NCBI GenBank assembly: GCA_020002185.1
Contig: CM034537.1
Coordinates: 10,030,677-10,094,676 of the forward strand
Length of the DNA: 64,000 bases
Origin: Paraescarpia echinospica
Taxonomy: Eukaryota; Annelida; Polychaeta; Sabellida; Siboglinidae
Direction: 5' to 3'
A model generated the notes under the pieces. That model was not told the DNA's origin. It was given only the letters and a program-made list of their open reading frames with translations, and searched no databases. This document shows positions 47,401-59,908 of the stretch, one piece after another. Positions within the stretch are counted from its first letter, which is position 1, and every line of letters starts with the position of its first letter. Both the position numbers and the translations under genes were made by a program.

Positions 47401-50400
47401 TGCTACCATAAACAGTTACATGAAAACTTGTGCAACCTAAAACATAGCAAGCCTGCAGAATACTGGGATATACTTAATAAAGCAAGTAACAGCAGTGAAA
47501 AATGTGGAAATATTTCACTGGATAAGTATATGAACCACTTTGAAAAACTCGGTGCAAAACCTGAAAGTGAAACTGCAGCTAGTGAGATACCTTTTGATGA
47601 AAGAAAGATTTACCAGTCAAATGAACACATAAACAGACCATTCACACAAAATGAGGTACTAATGCAAATAAAAAAACTCAAAAACAAAAAGGCAGTCTCC
47701 TTTGTTATTTGCTATTTACCTGAATTTTGAACACTGTTAGTCATAATTACAAGGGACTTGACATGGCAAATGATGAAATTTACAACAACCTTAGTGATGA
47801 TGATGTAGACATTTTCTTGAAAATGTATGTTCTACTATATGCTGATGACACTAGAATGATTCAATCAAATACAGATTTCTTGCATATAGCGGAACTATGT
47901 CAACTCTTCTAATGGTTGACATTTGGTTGTTTCAGATGTCAACTATATTGTGAATCTGTAATTATAAGTCTATATTGATACAATTGATTTACATAGTACC
48001 ATGTCTACACAAGGCATGGCAAGTGTAAACAAAACAGTATAATGCATTTGATATCAATAAAGTGTAGGGTATTTCACTCTATAGTTGTCCAGAATATTAA
48101 TTTTCTGTCTGTCACCTACAGGTGACAATACATCTTTAACCAATAGACACCAAAGTCACACCATTTTGTAATAATTAAATTAACATCAAAATAAACACAA
48201 CTTGTAAAGATAGAAAATCAATAGTTTTGAAGACAGTTTAAAAGCTGCAGGCAACCGAGTCTAACAGAGGTCAAGCATGTCTGCTCAGCCTGTGACCAAT
48301 TAAAGATTAGTCAAGGTCTCAATGGAACAATAGCACTAGGCTGCAGAGTGGAGTGAGGCTGCTGGCTGTTTCTGGCACATTACACAAAATCTACTGTTGG
48401 GGGTGGTCTCAAGGGCCCTTCACTAGATAATGTAAAACTTTTGCACTTTGGGGGCCCCTTAGGTGCCCTTAGAATGATTCAATCAAATACAGATTTCTCG
48501 TGCATAGTGGCAGTACCCCAAGATACGTCTATGCAAAATTAGAAAAAAAGTTGCTGAACAGTTTCTGAGATACAGCAGCTAACGGCAGACACAGAGTGTT
48601 GGCAATAGCCCCTTAGACCTTTGGCCCAAAGGACTAAAAAGGCATTATAATACATTTCCTTAAGCATCGCAAGATCCAGACATCTGAAGAGTTGGCACTC
48701 ACACTGAACGGTAGATCAAACTTGCTTGTTGATGACTTTTGCCTTGTAAATGATTATGAGAATGCTTTTAATCCGTTGGTTTTGTTGTGCCACTGAGCTC
48801 AGATTTTCAAGGATATTGGCGCTAAAGAAGGCATTTTATAATTTGTTTAAAGTTATACTTACATATCCATTTGAATCAACACCTTTCATATTAATCCTTG
48901 TTAGAAATCGAACATTTGGTGGCTTCTCTGGGTATTCTGAACCACATTCTATTCGCAGCTGGTACATACGGTTCTCATAGACGGTCTGAAAAACAAATAC
49001 AACATAAACATGACGCAGAAGAGTTTAGGAATGCCAACATGTAAAATCCACAAAGTTAAATTCAGTTTAAGAACTGAAATTTTAACAGCAAGTGTTGTCT
49101 AACGAAAGAAACATTTTGCCTGAAATTTATTATTAATTAGCCAGCAAACCGAACTGTGCATGCAATTTCACATAAAATCAATGTATTCCATTTACAGATA
49201 TACCAGAAAAAAATAGTTGATATTCAGCAGTAGCGATAGCGCTAGCCTCTAGTAATATACATATATTGTGATAAAAGCAATATATTACTATAACAGTTAA
49301 GAATTAATATAACATATTATCTGTGATGGGACCCATCACTCATGTCTAGCACTTTCTTGATCTAATCGTAATACTATTCTTGTAAGCTTCAACTGTGGTT
49401 ATTTGCGTTTGGCTAAGCCATTTCAATACTATGTACAATGGCATTTTAAAATCCAACGAGTTATTCCATGCAAACAAGATTTATTCTCAACAAGCATACC
49501 ACAACTTCACTACATATACATGTTCTGCAAACAGAGTTACGTTAATCTCAGCAATCGTGTCAACAACTTCTGGAAATGAACTTCAATTTTTATATTGCCC
49601 TAGATATAAAATGTTATGCCTGACAGAATGTTTGTTAATACAACTGGTAAGAAAGAACTGCTGGAGGGAAGAGAAGAGACAAGTGAAGAATGGAGGAGTT
49701 GAGGGAGGAGGCTGGTGTGATCAAATGTTTCAAGAAGCTGGTGTGGAGTCGATTAACCCTTTTAAAGTTTAGAACCCAATAACTGTGTGACCAGCAAACG
49801 TCCGATCGGCGCATTTCCCCCAACTGCCCAAATACATACGACAACTTTGGCGCCACAAGGAGGTGGTGTCATCTTGTGGATAATGTAATTGGATTTTCTA
49901 GTGTATCTGTTATGCACTAAGTGTATTTTTCATATGGCTTCATATTTGACGTTTTTGAATGGCTGCTATTACTATTAGGAAATATCTTCAATTTTAAGTT
50001 GATTAATATATCAAGAATCACCTTGTGCGGAATTCAATTATCTTTAAATAAACACAACTTGCATATTAGGAAACAAAGCACAAAAAAGGTACATGCAAAA
50101 ACAATTCTCTTGGTGATTTTGTGCAGGCACTGCAGGGACTCTACGTACATTTCATTAAAATGATGTGGGTCCTAAAGGGTTAAAGTGGGCTGGACACATG
50201 AAACAACTGTAGGAGGAATGACTAACGAAGACAACATATATATGCTCAGATTAGACAGAAGAGGAACAAATGACTGAGAAAGAATGATTGTGTAATGAAA
50301 GATTTGGCGAGACCAGGAGGGTGTGGAGAGGTTGGGAAGGGGGACTGGACTACAGGAAGAGGAGAACAAGTTGACAATTACACAGTAGCTCTGTGACTAC

Positions 50401-50562
50401 ACAGTCACCAACAACGTACCCTAGGTGGTCCCACAATCATCCCATTCCACAGCTTCATTTCCATGTCATCTTCGTCATTGAGACCCCAGCTAGTCATGCC
50501 GTCACCACGACCCTTCTGACCCTCTTCCAACTCATCAAGAAGCCGGAAGCTCCGGGGCATTA
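44329..50562 (-). CDS. UBE2V: Ubiquitin-conjugating enzyme E2 variant (UEV; UBE2V1/V2, Mms2-type)
   Basis: Three minus-strand exons (50562-50420, 48985-48863, 44469-44329) join in phase to 135 residues covering almost the whole UEV fold. They contain [79 protein letters not shown] and [20 protein letters not shown], ending PPENSVY and stop. In this family the protein has no catalytic cysteine and pairs with Ubc13/UBE2N to build Lys63-linked ubiquitin chains in DNA damage tolerance and signalling. Human members have 145-147 residues, so only about ten N-terminal residues are unplaced. The first visible exon begins with a split Val codon, an intron phase that fits the position before VPRN in the family. 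Confidence 0.95.
45137..45770 (+). repeat. LINE-derived dispersed repeat, copy A (with reverse transcriptase start)
   Basis: Lies in UBE2V intron 3. It shares CTAATTACAGATTAGTCACAG and TTAGCAAATTTAGCA...TTTAGGGGACC blocks with copies B and C. Its 3' part, 45575-45755, decodes with a few stops as [17 protein letters not shown] followed by a typical early reverse transcriptase segment ending [12 protein letters not shown]. Confidence 0.75.
46530..46860 (-). repeat. LINE reverse transcriptase fragment, same family, inverted
   Basis: The minus strand decodes [37 protein letters not shown] and then a YADDT-like segment. It is related to the plus-strand sequence at 47695-47935. Confidence 0.7.
46925..47935 (+). 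repeat. LINE-derived dispersed repeat, copy B
   Basis: Starts with the shared CCTGTGACCAATTACAGATT block, passes through the family core (TTTCTGAGATACGGCAGCTA, TTCGGCCAAAGGACTAAAAA) and runs straight into a LINE fragment. That fragment reads [36 protein letters not shown], then jumps to [10 protein letters not shown], and in another frame [20 protein letters not shown] and [14 protein letters not shown] with the catalytic YADD box. The jump shows an internal deletion of about 150 residues of reverse transcriptase. Confidence 0.8.
48235..48640 (+). repeat. LINE-derived dispersed repeat, copy C
   Basis: Contains the CCTGTGACCAATTAAAGATT start block, the GATTCAATCAAATACAGATT block and the family end (CTTTGGCCCAAAGGACTAAAAA-like). 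It lies in UBE2V intron 3, about 220 bases from the next exon. Confidence 0.8.
48863..48985 (-). CDS. UBE2V: UBE2V internal exon
   Basis: The minus strand follows TTTTTCAG and ends TAT|GTAAGT. Forty-one codons: [40 protein letters not shown] and Y, the central beta-sheet and E2-like loop lacking a catalytic Cys. Confidence 0.95.
48986..50419 (-). other. UBE2V intron with a LINE C-terminal fragment
   Basis: The plus strand at about 50175-50395 decodes, with stops, as [26 protein letters not shown] and TNDRERMI. This is the C-terminal WAGH-type region of RTE-like LINEs, ending within about 25 bases of the UBE2V donor. The rest shows no feature. Confidence 0.6.
50420..50562 (-). CDS. UBE2V: UBE2V 5'-most clear exon
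   Basis: The minus strand follows GCTGTTATAG and ends AGG|GTACGT. It encodes (V)[39 protein letters not shown] and GMIVGPPR. It starts with two bases of a split codon, so at least one upstream coding exon is needed. Confidence 0.95.
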
Positions 50563-50828
50563 CTATAACAGCAGTGGTAGAATCAACTATACCAACATAG
50601 CCCTTAGATTACATGGGCATCATGTCAATAAAGTAGTACTTACTAAGTTTTATTTCATGATGGTGACCATTTCATTTTATAGCATGATTTTCAAGGACCA
50701 TCAAAATCACATACCTTGATGCAGCTATATAGCTTAAGATTAATATACAATTTAAAAAAATACACAGTGCATTCCAGATAACTCAAACTCACTTAGGTAG
50801 ATTTTTTTTATAAGCCAACTCTTCTTTA

Positions 50829-50998
50829 CTCTGTCCCAGCTATTTTTTTTATTCTGTCCCGGCTATCTTTTTTACCCTCTCCCGGCTATCTTTTTTACCC
50901 TGTCCCGGCTATCTTTTTTACCCTGTTCCGGCTATCTTTTCTATCCTGTCCCGGGTATCTTTTTTACCCTGTCCCGGCTATCTTGTTTACTCGGTCCT
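50829..50998. repeat. 23-bp tandem repeat, about seven copies
   Basis: Units of TCCCGGCTATCTTTTTTACC + CTG, pyrimidine-rich, upstream of the UBE2V exon on the gene's strand. Confidence 0.93.
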
Positions 50999-51991
50999 CG
51001 GAGCAACCATAAAACCTAGAGAAACTAGTGGATCTATAACCTAATCAAATGGAAATGTTATGTACTTGAAATTTTGTTTAAATGTTTAATAGTAATATAA
51101 AAGTAACAGGTCAATCACTATTACATTGCTTCCTATTACTATTACATTGAGTTTTTTCTCAACCTATTAATATTACTTCAATATTTGTAATAGTTACTAT
51201 GGAAATTGAAAGCCTGTCCATATTAATAGTTATTGTCGTATTGGTATGCTGATTTTTAGTATTTAGTGACTCTTTCACGTTAATGTTTCTTGCACTAGTT
51301 AATTCGTTAGTATGTGCATTAGAAAAAGGCGAGACGTTGTGCAAAATCAAGCAATGATATTGACAACATACAAAATGGTGGCACTGGGTAGCAGAAAGTT
51401 TAATGTTCATGTTACGGTATGATTAAAACCAAAGATTGAACTGATCAAACCAGCAGAGACTAGTGGGAAAAAGAGGATGGCATATGCAGAAATATTTGGT
51501 ATGCATTGTTTATTTGTTTTAATTTATTTTTAAATGTGTTGTTTTGAGTATAGAAATGGTGTGTTGTGTCTCATTGTTCTTTTCCATTGTTGTGGTGGTA
51601 ATTGTTTGCTTTAAAGGGTGGCAGACTGTTCTTCTTCTTCTGGAATTAGCCAGCGTAGTAATTTGTAACAGGAAGTCTGCTGTGTTGAAAATGGGAAATC
51701 TGTTAACATCTAATATGTACTGTGATCAGCTCAGTTTGTCTTGGTACTATTGCATTCCAAATAAGTGTATATTTATGGCTATTTATTTGGACTAAAAATG
51801 CCAACCTAAATGGTCTTATTCGAGTCTGTACACTTATTTAATGTTGGCAGTTCCAGCCTATGTTTTTTATTTTTATTATACGGTTATTTACAACAATATT
51901 CTGAGAAACATGTATAATATATATATTCTTTCCAGCGAATTGACGAAGCCAAACATGCAGTGCTCTTCGTTCTTACGGCGACGCTGTTTAC

Positions 51992-52012
51992 GCCGGTCAC
52001 CACGCCAATCAT
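51992..52012 (-). CDS. UBE2V: Possible UBE2V first coding exon
   Basis: The minus strand reads ATG and MIGVVTG followed by GTAAAC; the family N-terminus is of the same short M-x-x-S-T-G-V type. The obvious donor leaves phase 0, while the next exon needs phase 1, so the junction does not close as read. Either the true first exon is elsewhere or the boundary is non-canonical. Confidence 0.3.
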
Positions 52013-52144
52013 GGCAGATAGCGATCTTTTCACTAATAAATTAAAAAACCACACGTATGCAAAAAAGGAGCACTTAGGGAACCTGTGTGGTAAATATAAA
52101 GGTTTGTTATGTTTTATTGGGATCATGTTGTGGTCAGGACGTTA

Positions 52145-52600
52145 GTATTATGGCTAGTAAATTGCGAATCTCAGTCTAGGACTGGGCGATAAAGCATGAT
52201 TAACGTTTCGCAGGCAAATTTGCGACACAACCAATTCACTGCAGTAGTGACCTCAATGCTACGCGGCAGAACTATGTGGTAAACGAGCCATAGTGAATCA
52301 CTCCATTTATGTATTTAGGAGTGGTAGGCGTGGCGGAATTAACTACATCATCTTAGAGTATCCCACAGAATTTTGCATTAAGACGGAGATGCAATTGGAA
52401 CAGCTTTGAACAGAATCTACAATATGTTTGACACAGTGAAATAATGTTGTTTGGAATTTGTTGATTTAAGTTAGTTTATTTTCAACAGATATCAGTTAGT
52501 GGGGATTTAGGCAGTATAGAATGGCAACTCCTGCTTGTATATAGTTATATTGTTTCATTGTCAAAAAGACACCAATTAAAATTATGAATACACACATTGC
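52145..52600. other. Intergenic DNA
   Basis: Nothing recognised. Confidence 0.4.
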
Positions 52601-52765
52601 AACTTAATTCCGCCTTATTACTGGCTTAAACTATTATTCCGCCCTATACTCTTATTATAATTTAGAAAAATTTTCGCCCTATACTATGTTATTCCGACCT
52701 ATACTCTTATTAAAAATTCCAAGGCATGTCCACCCTATACTGTTATTCCGACCAGTACACTTATT
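52600..52765. repeat. Imperfect tandem repeat of TTATTCCGCCCTATACTCTT type
   Basis: About five diverged copies of a 25-60-bp unit around TTCCG(C/A)CCTATACT(C)TTATT. Confidence 0.75.
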
Positions 52766-55700
52766 TGGGATGCAATAGTAATATTGCCAGTAAAGCTAGT
52801 CTTGAAACTGGATGTTTTGTTTACCATCTGAACACGCTGCACGGAATTGAAACTTTCAAATTGTGAACATTGTTACCGTCTTGCTAAACACAATTTGGCG
52901 GGCCTGCCTCCTTTTAAAACACATTGCTGTCAAACATCTTACATTTGTAGCATTAATCGCAAATAATAAATATAATGATAAGGTCTATAAGCCAATAAGG
53001 CACCAATATACAGGTCCTGTACTCACGATAAGTGTAACTTCTGAAAACATGTTCTACGAATTGTCATGGGTCCCTGGAGGTTTGAATTATCCAACACTGT
53101 ACCACTAGCTGTGAAAATGTTCTGGTCCTGTCAAATTTCTGATTGTTTGCACTGCCACTGGTTTTATTGAAATGAAGATAACTTTCTAGAATCAAACTTT
53201 GACCAGAGATGGGATGATTAGTTGATTACACCAATGTAATCGATTATGATTATTGTTAAAATGTATGAGTGTCATTATTTGGAGACTAGAGATTGAGCCA
53301 TTGTGATTGGCAGAAGTTTGTTCAGGGATTAATGGTTGTTACCAGATTTAGGATAATATCAGGGATTGATCTCGAAAAAAACATGCATATATCCTTCGAG
53401 GACATCAGATATAGAACTATGTGCCTTTTCAAAATTTGATGTGCCCCAAATCAGTTGATTAAAATGTTACTAACTAATTTGCATGATAGGATGATCGCTT
53501 AAATAACCTAGAAAATGTGAAATTACATTGTTTTAATATTAGGCATGTAATCATGTTATTATTTAACTTCAGGAATGCCTGTGCGGCATATTTCAGGACT
53601 GCCTACGCGACATATTTTCTAGAACAAAGCATTGTCTTTTATCCAAAGTTTATGACCCAAGGTGACGGGGGCATTTGTAATGAATGTATATATTTGTGAG
53701 CCTTTGTGACAGAGGCATGATTGATAAACATGCTTTTAAAAATGTTTATTTTTCATTTATAAAGTACTCCAATTGTAATATTTAGCAAACATACATGAAT
53801 ATAAAAAAGTGCACATAACGTACATGTATGGATGGATATTATTTTGTATAGATATGAACAGATTGCATTTTGTTTGGCATGAATTGAAAGTTGATGATGG
53901 GCGATAATACGGTGTCGGCAACAACAAACGCTGTTCACTGTGCTCGACTAAAGCTTATAAACAATGTCAACGACAGGCATTAGGTACGCAAGGCAAAAGG
54001 GTATTGATTAGACTGCCCTCAGTTTCCAGTGATCAATGTAAGATCTATGTGATTTAAATAACTGCATTCAGGCCATTGTTCTGTTTGTTGTCCACAAGGC
54101 TGTTGCAGACTGGAGCAAACTGGAGCGCTATTCAGGCTCAAAAACCTAAGGTGCAATATTTTTATATGCCTGGGATAATGTGGAATGATTTAATTATCGC
54201 ATCGATGAGTCAAATTTAGACAAAACTATAGTTAATAACAGCAAAATCAAGGTGGGCCCGGATTCTACACAAGTGCCCCTCAATTTTCTCAGACATGTTT
54301 TTGTATGAGTATTTTGGGCACATGCAGCCAAAAAGTATGCAGTATTCCAGCATACAATGCGTCATTTACCCGTCTCCGCGCTCCAAGGGAATCCCTGTAA
54401 CACACTTGTTGCTGACCCGTAGCGTGGTTGATTTTTAAGGGTGTGCGTTTTTCGGCCTCAGAGATTTTTTGTAGTATCGAGGGAGGTAGTATTGATGAAG
54501 TGAGATATTATTTTATTATTAATTAATTCTGTAAATATCGTTAGTAAGTCATAATCGACGATGCCTTAGCTTTAAGGTAAGTTTAGCTTTCTGTAAGGCC
54601 TAACTAAGGTCAAGGCCCAAGACAAGCCTCAATGTACCAAGCCCAAAGCACTTTTTAACATTTAACTTTAAGGCTTCCGCCATTTTAAATGGCACTGATC
54701 CATTTATGCATGTAAATCATTGTTGTTTTATTTTGAAAGATTAGCCTTAGCCTTAGGACATTTCATGGACATGGAGAAGCCAGTTCCAGCCACATTTCGC
54801 AAACTGAGAAATTCAGCAAAATTGTTCTTCGTTCAAACGTACGGTTAGGTATGTCATCGTTATCTCGGGTACCTCTAGTGCCTCTAACCGCACCATGAGT
54901 ATTGGTGGGGGTAACTCCCACCCATACAGTTGTGATAACTCTAAAAATATCATGCTGTTTGTTCTCAAGAACGACACGCACGGCCTATGCCAGTGGCGGA
55001 TTTCGAGAATCGGCGGCGTCGATCGCCGACTTTAGCGTTCATTGAACATGTTATTATAACGCCAATTCATCAACAATTGTATCATAATGAAGTGCGTAAT
55101 TAACCGCTGAACCGTCATCCAGTGCAATATGTATACTAAACAATAACTGCAGCTACCAATCGCAAAGAAACTGTACATTAATTTCTACCAAGTACCTGCT
55201 TCCGCCATGTTTGATTGCTATGACTAGACTCCGGCAACACGGTAGTACGAAACTAAAATTACCACCGGAACCAGTGCATAACCAACAAAACACGCATAGC
55301 ACGTATATAAGTATGTAAATAAGTATTTTAGGAAATGGGTGTACTGGGCTCAAGTATCCTTTGTTAAGGATTTGGAACATGAACGAAGACCCTAATGCAC
55401 TGGCAACGGAGTATGGTTAACCCCCAACCATTTTAGGCGCTGGCAATATAAATACAATATAATTGATTATGTTTTTATTAAGTATAAATTACCAATAAAA
55501 AAATAGTGTACACGGTGCCTACATCATGATATGTTTATATTTATTTCATTATATAAATAAGCTGTACTCCTCTTACGGGTAGCACATATTTATAACGTGT
55601 ACAGAATTGTTTTGCAAGAGTATATAGTGCCCTAACCTCCACATTTTTTACTGAATGTCACCACTATATAGCGTCTACACCTCTAAAATCTTTACATTTC

Positions 55701-55846
55701 CGTCTGATATCGTACCATTGTTAAGATATGTTGTACTCAACATTATTGTTATTGTCTATAGAGAATGGTAAACATGTACAACTATTTTGTTTGTCTAATA
55801 TTAACTATGATTATATATACACACGCACACGTACACTCTCTCTTTC

Positions 55847-55850
<4 letters not shown>
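52766..55850. other. Gene-poor AT-rich intergenic region
   Basis: No gene, RNA gene or transposon domain is recognised. Short open frames are scattered and lack family similarity. Confidence 0.45.

Positions 55851-55851
<1 letters not shown>

Positions 55852-55941
<90 letters not shown>
55852..55941 (+). repeat. (CT)n microsatellite
   Basis: About 42 CT units bordered by TTTCTC and CCTCTTTCTC, a long polypyrimidine tract on the plus strand. Confidence 0.98.
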
Positions 55942-55943
<2 letters not shown>

Positions 55944-56199
55944 TTTCTCTTTCTCTTGCAATCACTCGTTGTCGAGTATGATTATCCAAGTCATAATGAA
56001 GATGATAATATTCAGTTATATCTGATGAGTACGTCGGTGACTGAACAGGCCGATTCGAGATTCGCAGATCTGGCCGCACACATCACACCCATATGTTTGC
56101 ATATAGCAGCAGCGCTAGTAGTCATCAATGTATTCTTTTCGTGTTCACGATCCTTCCGCCGCTGTCGTTTTGGGGCTTCGCACATACACAGTGCCACAT

Positions 56200-56352
56200 A
56201 CGCACGCATGCACACACGCACGCACGCACGCACGCACACACAGACAGACGGACAGACAGACAGACAGACCGACAAACACACACACACACACACACAGACA
56301 GACACACATACACACACGCGCGCACGCACACACACACGCACGCACGCGCACA
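56200..56352. repeat. Compound CACG/CAGA/CA microsatellite
   Basis: Runs of CACGCACG, CAGACAGA and CACACA with interruptions. Confidence 0.95.
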
Positions 56353-57484
56353 CTAATATGGAAATTAACATGCAAAGCAATGATAATTTAATTTAAAATT
56401 GTCGATAGACTGATTGACGATGGATAATTTTGTTTCGAGTGCGATTACATTTGCACCGAGGGAGTTGAAAGCGGTGGCCAAAAGGAAGGAGTTTGTAAAA
56501 CGAGAACAGGCCCTTTGCCTGTACATATCCCCCAGGGGCGTACCCATGATTGACATGTTGGGGGTTTCCAAACGGGTATTATCAGTGGCGCGGGAACGAA
56601 ATTCATATTGAGGGGGCTACCGGAGCTTCAGTCCCACTGGAAAATGTTCGTTGTCGCTCCGCCGCATATCTTCACATCTCCCTTCACCTTAATTGTGACT
56701 GTCTCGGTTGGCTGGACTGTGAACTCATGACATCCGAACACGGGGGGGGGGGGGCAGTGCTGTTCAAAACCAAGTTATAACCCTAACCCTGTTCCCGCGC
56801 CTATGGTTATTGCCGTCATTCTTCGGTGTACTCACGTGCATTGCCATAATTTTTTTTATCACACAGCAGTGCAGAAATGTCGAGGGATTTCGGGCAACCA
56901 AAAAAACCCTGGGTGTATCCCTGTTTGCTGTTCTCCCACCTCTTTGCCATTAACATTTCGTGCCAAAGTGTTACGATGTACAACATTCTCTCCACCGTGT
57001 CTTGGGGACAGTGGGAGAAATGTAATAGAAGACGCGTATATATATCGGGAATGCGACTGCGTGCTTACAAGACAAGGACGAGCCGAATGAACTGTTCCAT
57101 TGTGCCAACGGCCATAGCAGCCATTAACTCTTGACATAATCTGACTGAGACAATATTAAAAAAATCATGATTTTGTATATATGATGTTTTAATATCGAAT
57201 TGCCCATGAAGTGTATACCACATTCCTTGTAAAAGCATAATAAACTATCCTATCTTTTCTTATATCCATCAGCAGCCATTCGTGGACTTAGAGACGTCAC
57301 AATTTCTAACAGAGACACCTCAATAACATGTCGGATTATGTGTAGCCCTTATAGGCATACTGCCAGTTGCAATCTGTGGTGTATAAAATTTTAACACCAT
57401 GGTTACTTTCTTGACATTTTTAGGTTAGTTTCTATACATTTTAAAGATGATTTGCCTGCGGGCTACCAAAGGTGTTACAGGGGC
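56353..57484. other. Intergenic DNA with repeat-like fragments
   Basis: Contains a G9-10 run (56743-56753) and, at 56560-56640, a segment (GGCGCGGGAACGAAATTCAT) related to the duplicated 234-bp repeat downstream. No gene is recognised; an open frame at 56414-56611 has no recognisable domain. Confidence 0.5.
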
Positions 57485-57953
57485 AGATCCAGAGAGGGTA
57501 GAATAGGGGAGGGGTCAAAAGGTGTAATTGCACCCCTCCCCTGAAGTTTGCCAAAAAAACCTCCACTGGCGCCGGAACGAAACATTCATATTGGGTGGGA
57601 TGAGCAGGAGCACGTTCAACAGTTTTGAACCTCATCAAAATCTCGAATTGCACCCCCACTTGAAGCTCACCAAAACGGGGCACAATCCAACGGTCTAGGG
57701 GGTACTTATTTTCAGGCTAGATCCAGAGAGGGTAGAATAGGGGAGGGGTCAAAAGGTGTAATTGCACCCCTCCCCTGAAGTTTGCCAAAAAAAAACTCCA
57801 CTGGCGCCGGAACGAAACATTCATATTGGGTGGGATGAGCAGGAGCACGTTCAACAGTTTTGAACCTCATCAAAATCTCGAATTGCACCCCCACTTGAAG
57901 CTCACCAAAACGGGGCACAATCCAACGGTCTAGGGGGTACTTATTTTCAGGCT
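57485..57953. repeat. 234-bp tandem duplication
   Basis: Two copies (57485-57718 and 57719-57953) begin AGATCCAGAGAGGGTAGAAT and are almost identical, differing mainly in an A-run length. Each contains GGCGCCGGAACGAAACATTC and GAGGGGTCAAAAGGTG, resembling a degenerate transposon end. Confidence 0.95.
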
Positions 57954-59908
57954 AGCGCGGGCATAGCGCTGCCAACTTCCAAAGGTCTTGGGATGTACGT
58001 GCCCGCAGGCCCCCTTGGATTACTAGGGCAGACATAACAAATATTACTAAATAACCAGATCAGAACGTGTGTTCGCGCGTGCGTGCGTACGTACGTACGT
58101 AATAAGCATGTTCGCGTTTCAAACTACCAAAGTATGTAGGATTCGCTTAAGCCATTTCAACGATCTGCCCCACCAGTCTTCGCCATTCGATGGTGGGGGT
58201 AGGGGGCCGGATGGCTGTTTAAAGTGTTTCGTCGCCGCATCGGCGTACCTTCACCTTACTGTACCCTGAGTGTACGGGGGCACATTCCACAGGTAATTTA
58301 GGGGGCACTGTCACGTGGGCCCATTCAAAATTGTCTCCTGGCACGCCACATTCCTAACGTCTAGAGGAACGTTCCCCCAGGCCTCCCTGGATCCGCCTAT
58401 AATTCTGCTACACGATCATGCTAATCTCATGTCGCAGTTCGTACAAGCGATGTAGCATGGCACTTCGACTCAGATAGACCACGTATTAGAAGTGGTCTAG
58501 CTAACGAAGTCTTCGTTACTGTACAGGCTATCTTGATGTTGCGCATTCAACTCGGCCGCTAGGCATAGTAACTGCCTGTGGTTTCTAGCCCCCCCCCCAT
58601 ATGAAGTGTTCGCTGTGACTCTCTTTATTTTCGGCAATTACATTTATTTGCCACAGGCACAGAGGCTTTCTCGAGAAATTTTGCAGGGGCTGGTGCTCCA
58701 GGTTCTTTTGAACATGGAAAGTGCAAAATCGCTTAAAATTGGCTTCCCGCTGGCCGCATTGCATACAATATCGCTTTTATTCCGCGGGCTGCAGTTGGCC
58801 CGCGGGCCGCAGGTTGTCGACCACAACCCTAAATCATCCTCGCAAGCCAGGGCTGTACGTTTGCCATGCAAAACTAACCCTGGCAGATCTCCTACGCGAA
58901 GTGCGGAAGTTGGCTGAGTCAAAGTAGTAATTGACTTCGCCAGTCGCGACTGCATCACCCGTGAGAACAGCGCAAATACCCGCCCCATTTTGAAAACGGG
59001 TACACCACTTCTGTGAATCCCAATATAGAATTACCCCGTTCGCCCGTTAGCACGAACAGCTGAGCGGTATACTGTGTATTTGAATAATTGCTTCTACTTC
59101 CTAAATATTGCATGTAACACGAGCCACGGTAGGTTGAAATGAATTTTATTATGACCACCTGACCTGCCTTCAACCACTGATCTAGTGAGCGATTTAGGCT
59201 GAGCTTAAATTCAGAGTTTCGCAAAGCGATCAGCCAGGGGATACTACTGACTGGCACTGGCGTAATCAGCAATTGGTTACAAGTGGGTTCGAGAGGTAAC
59301 GTAGCCTCAGCCACCAGGACCACCCACCAACGGAAGTTCTGGGAGATGTTGGCAAAAATTAAAATGTAACTACAATTCGAAATTGGGTAGACAAATTTTC
59401 CGTAGTATTTTGATAAAAAAAACATTTCCTAGATGACTGAGCTATAGTATGGATGTTACAAAACTGCGATGTATGCTTTCTGAGACAGTGCAAATAACAT
59501 GTTGATACATAAGTTCGATGACCGTTGTTTAATCATGTTATATATATCTGTAAATTTATATTTTGCCTTTTTGTTTAATTATGTTCACATTTTATATCTG
59601 ACACGTTTGTAGCCATGGCCCTACGTGCATACATTTACTCGATGATTAATTTTGGATGCGCGCGCATTTGGATTTATGAAATATAGAGTTGTTTATCTAC
59701 AATTTAAGTCTACACTCTTCCGTGTTACCAGAAAATAAAGAATAAGTCATTAGTGGTGTGCTTTAGCCTATATTAAATATATAGACCACGTGTACATCGA
59801 ACTCTGTTGAAGTCTCAAGCGAGATTGGGCTGTAGACAGTGTAGTCTAGCTTGACATATCGGTACTTTTGCAGTTTAGGCCCGCACCTCGAAAAAAACAT
59901 GAAAACGC
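57954..59908. other. Intergenic DNA with transposon-like scraps
   Basis: Includes GGCCTCCCTGGATCCGCC-type fragments (58377, 58010), which pair with the complementary start of the 234-bp repeat, a CGTACGTACGTA run (58086) and a segment around 58786-58825 (GGCTGCAGTTGGCCCGCGGG) of the style seen in hAT-type repeat ends. No gene is recognised. Confidence 0.45.

Noticed and set aside
55728..56396. Ser-Leu repeat protein of about 220 residues
   Set aside because: Translation of the (CT)n tract and adjacent compound microsatellite.
56414..56611. Small plus-strand frame starting MTMDNFVSSAITFAPRELKA
   Set aside because: No recognised domain, no splice context, and its end overlaps a repeat fragment; too weak to call a gene.
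59160..59300. Possible tRNA-like segment with GGTTCGA near 59287
   Set aside because: No acceptor stem or D-arm pairing could be found around it.
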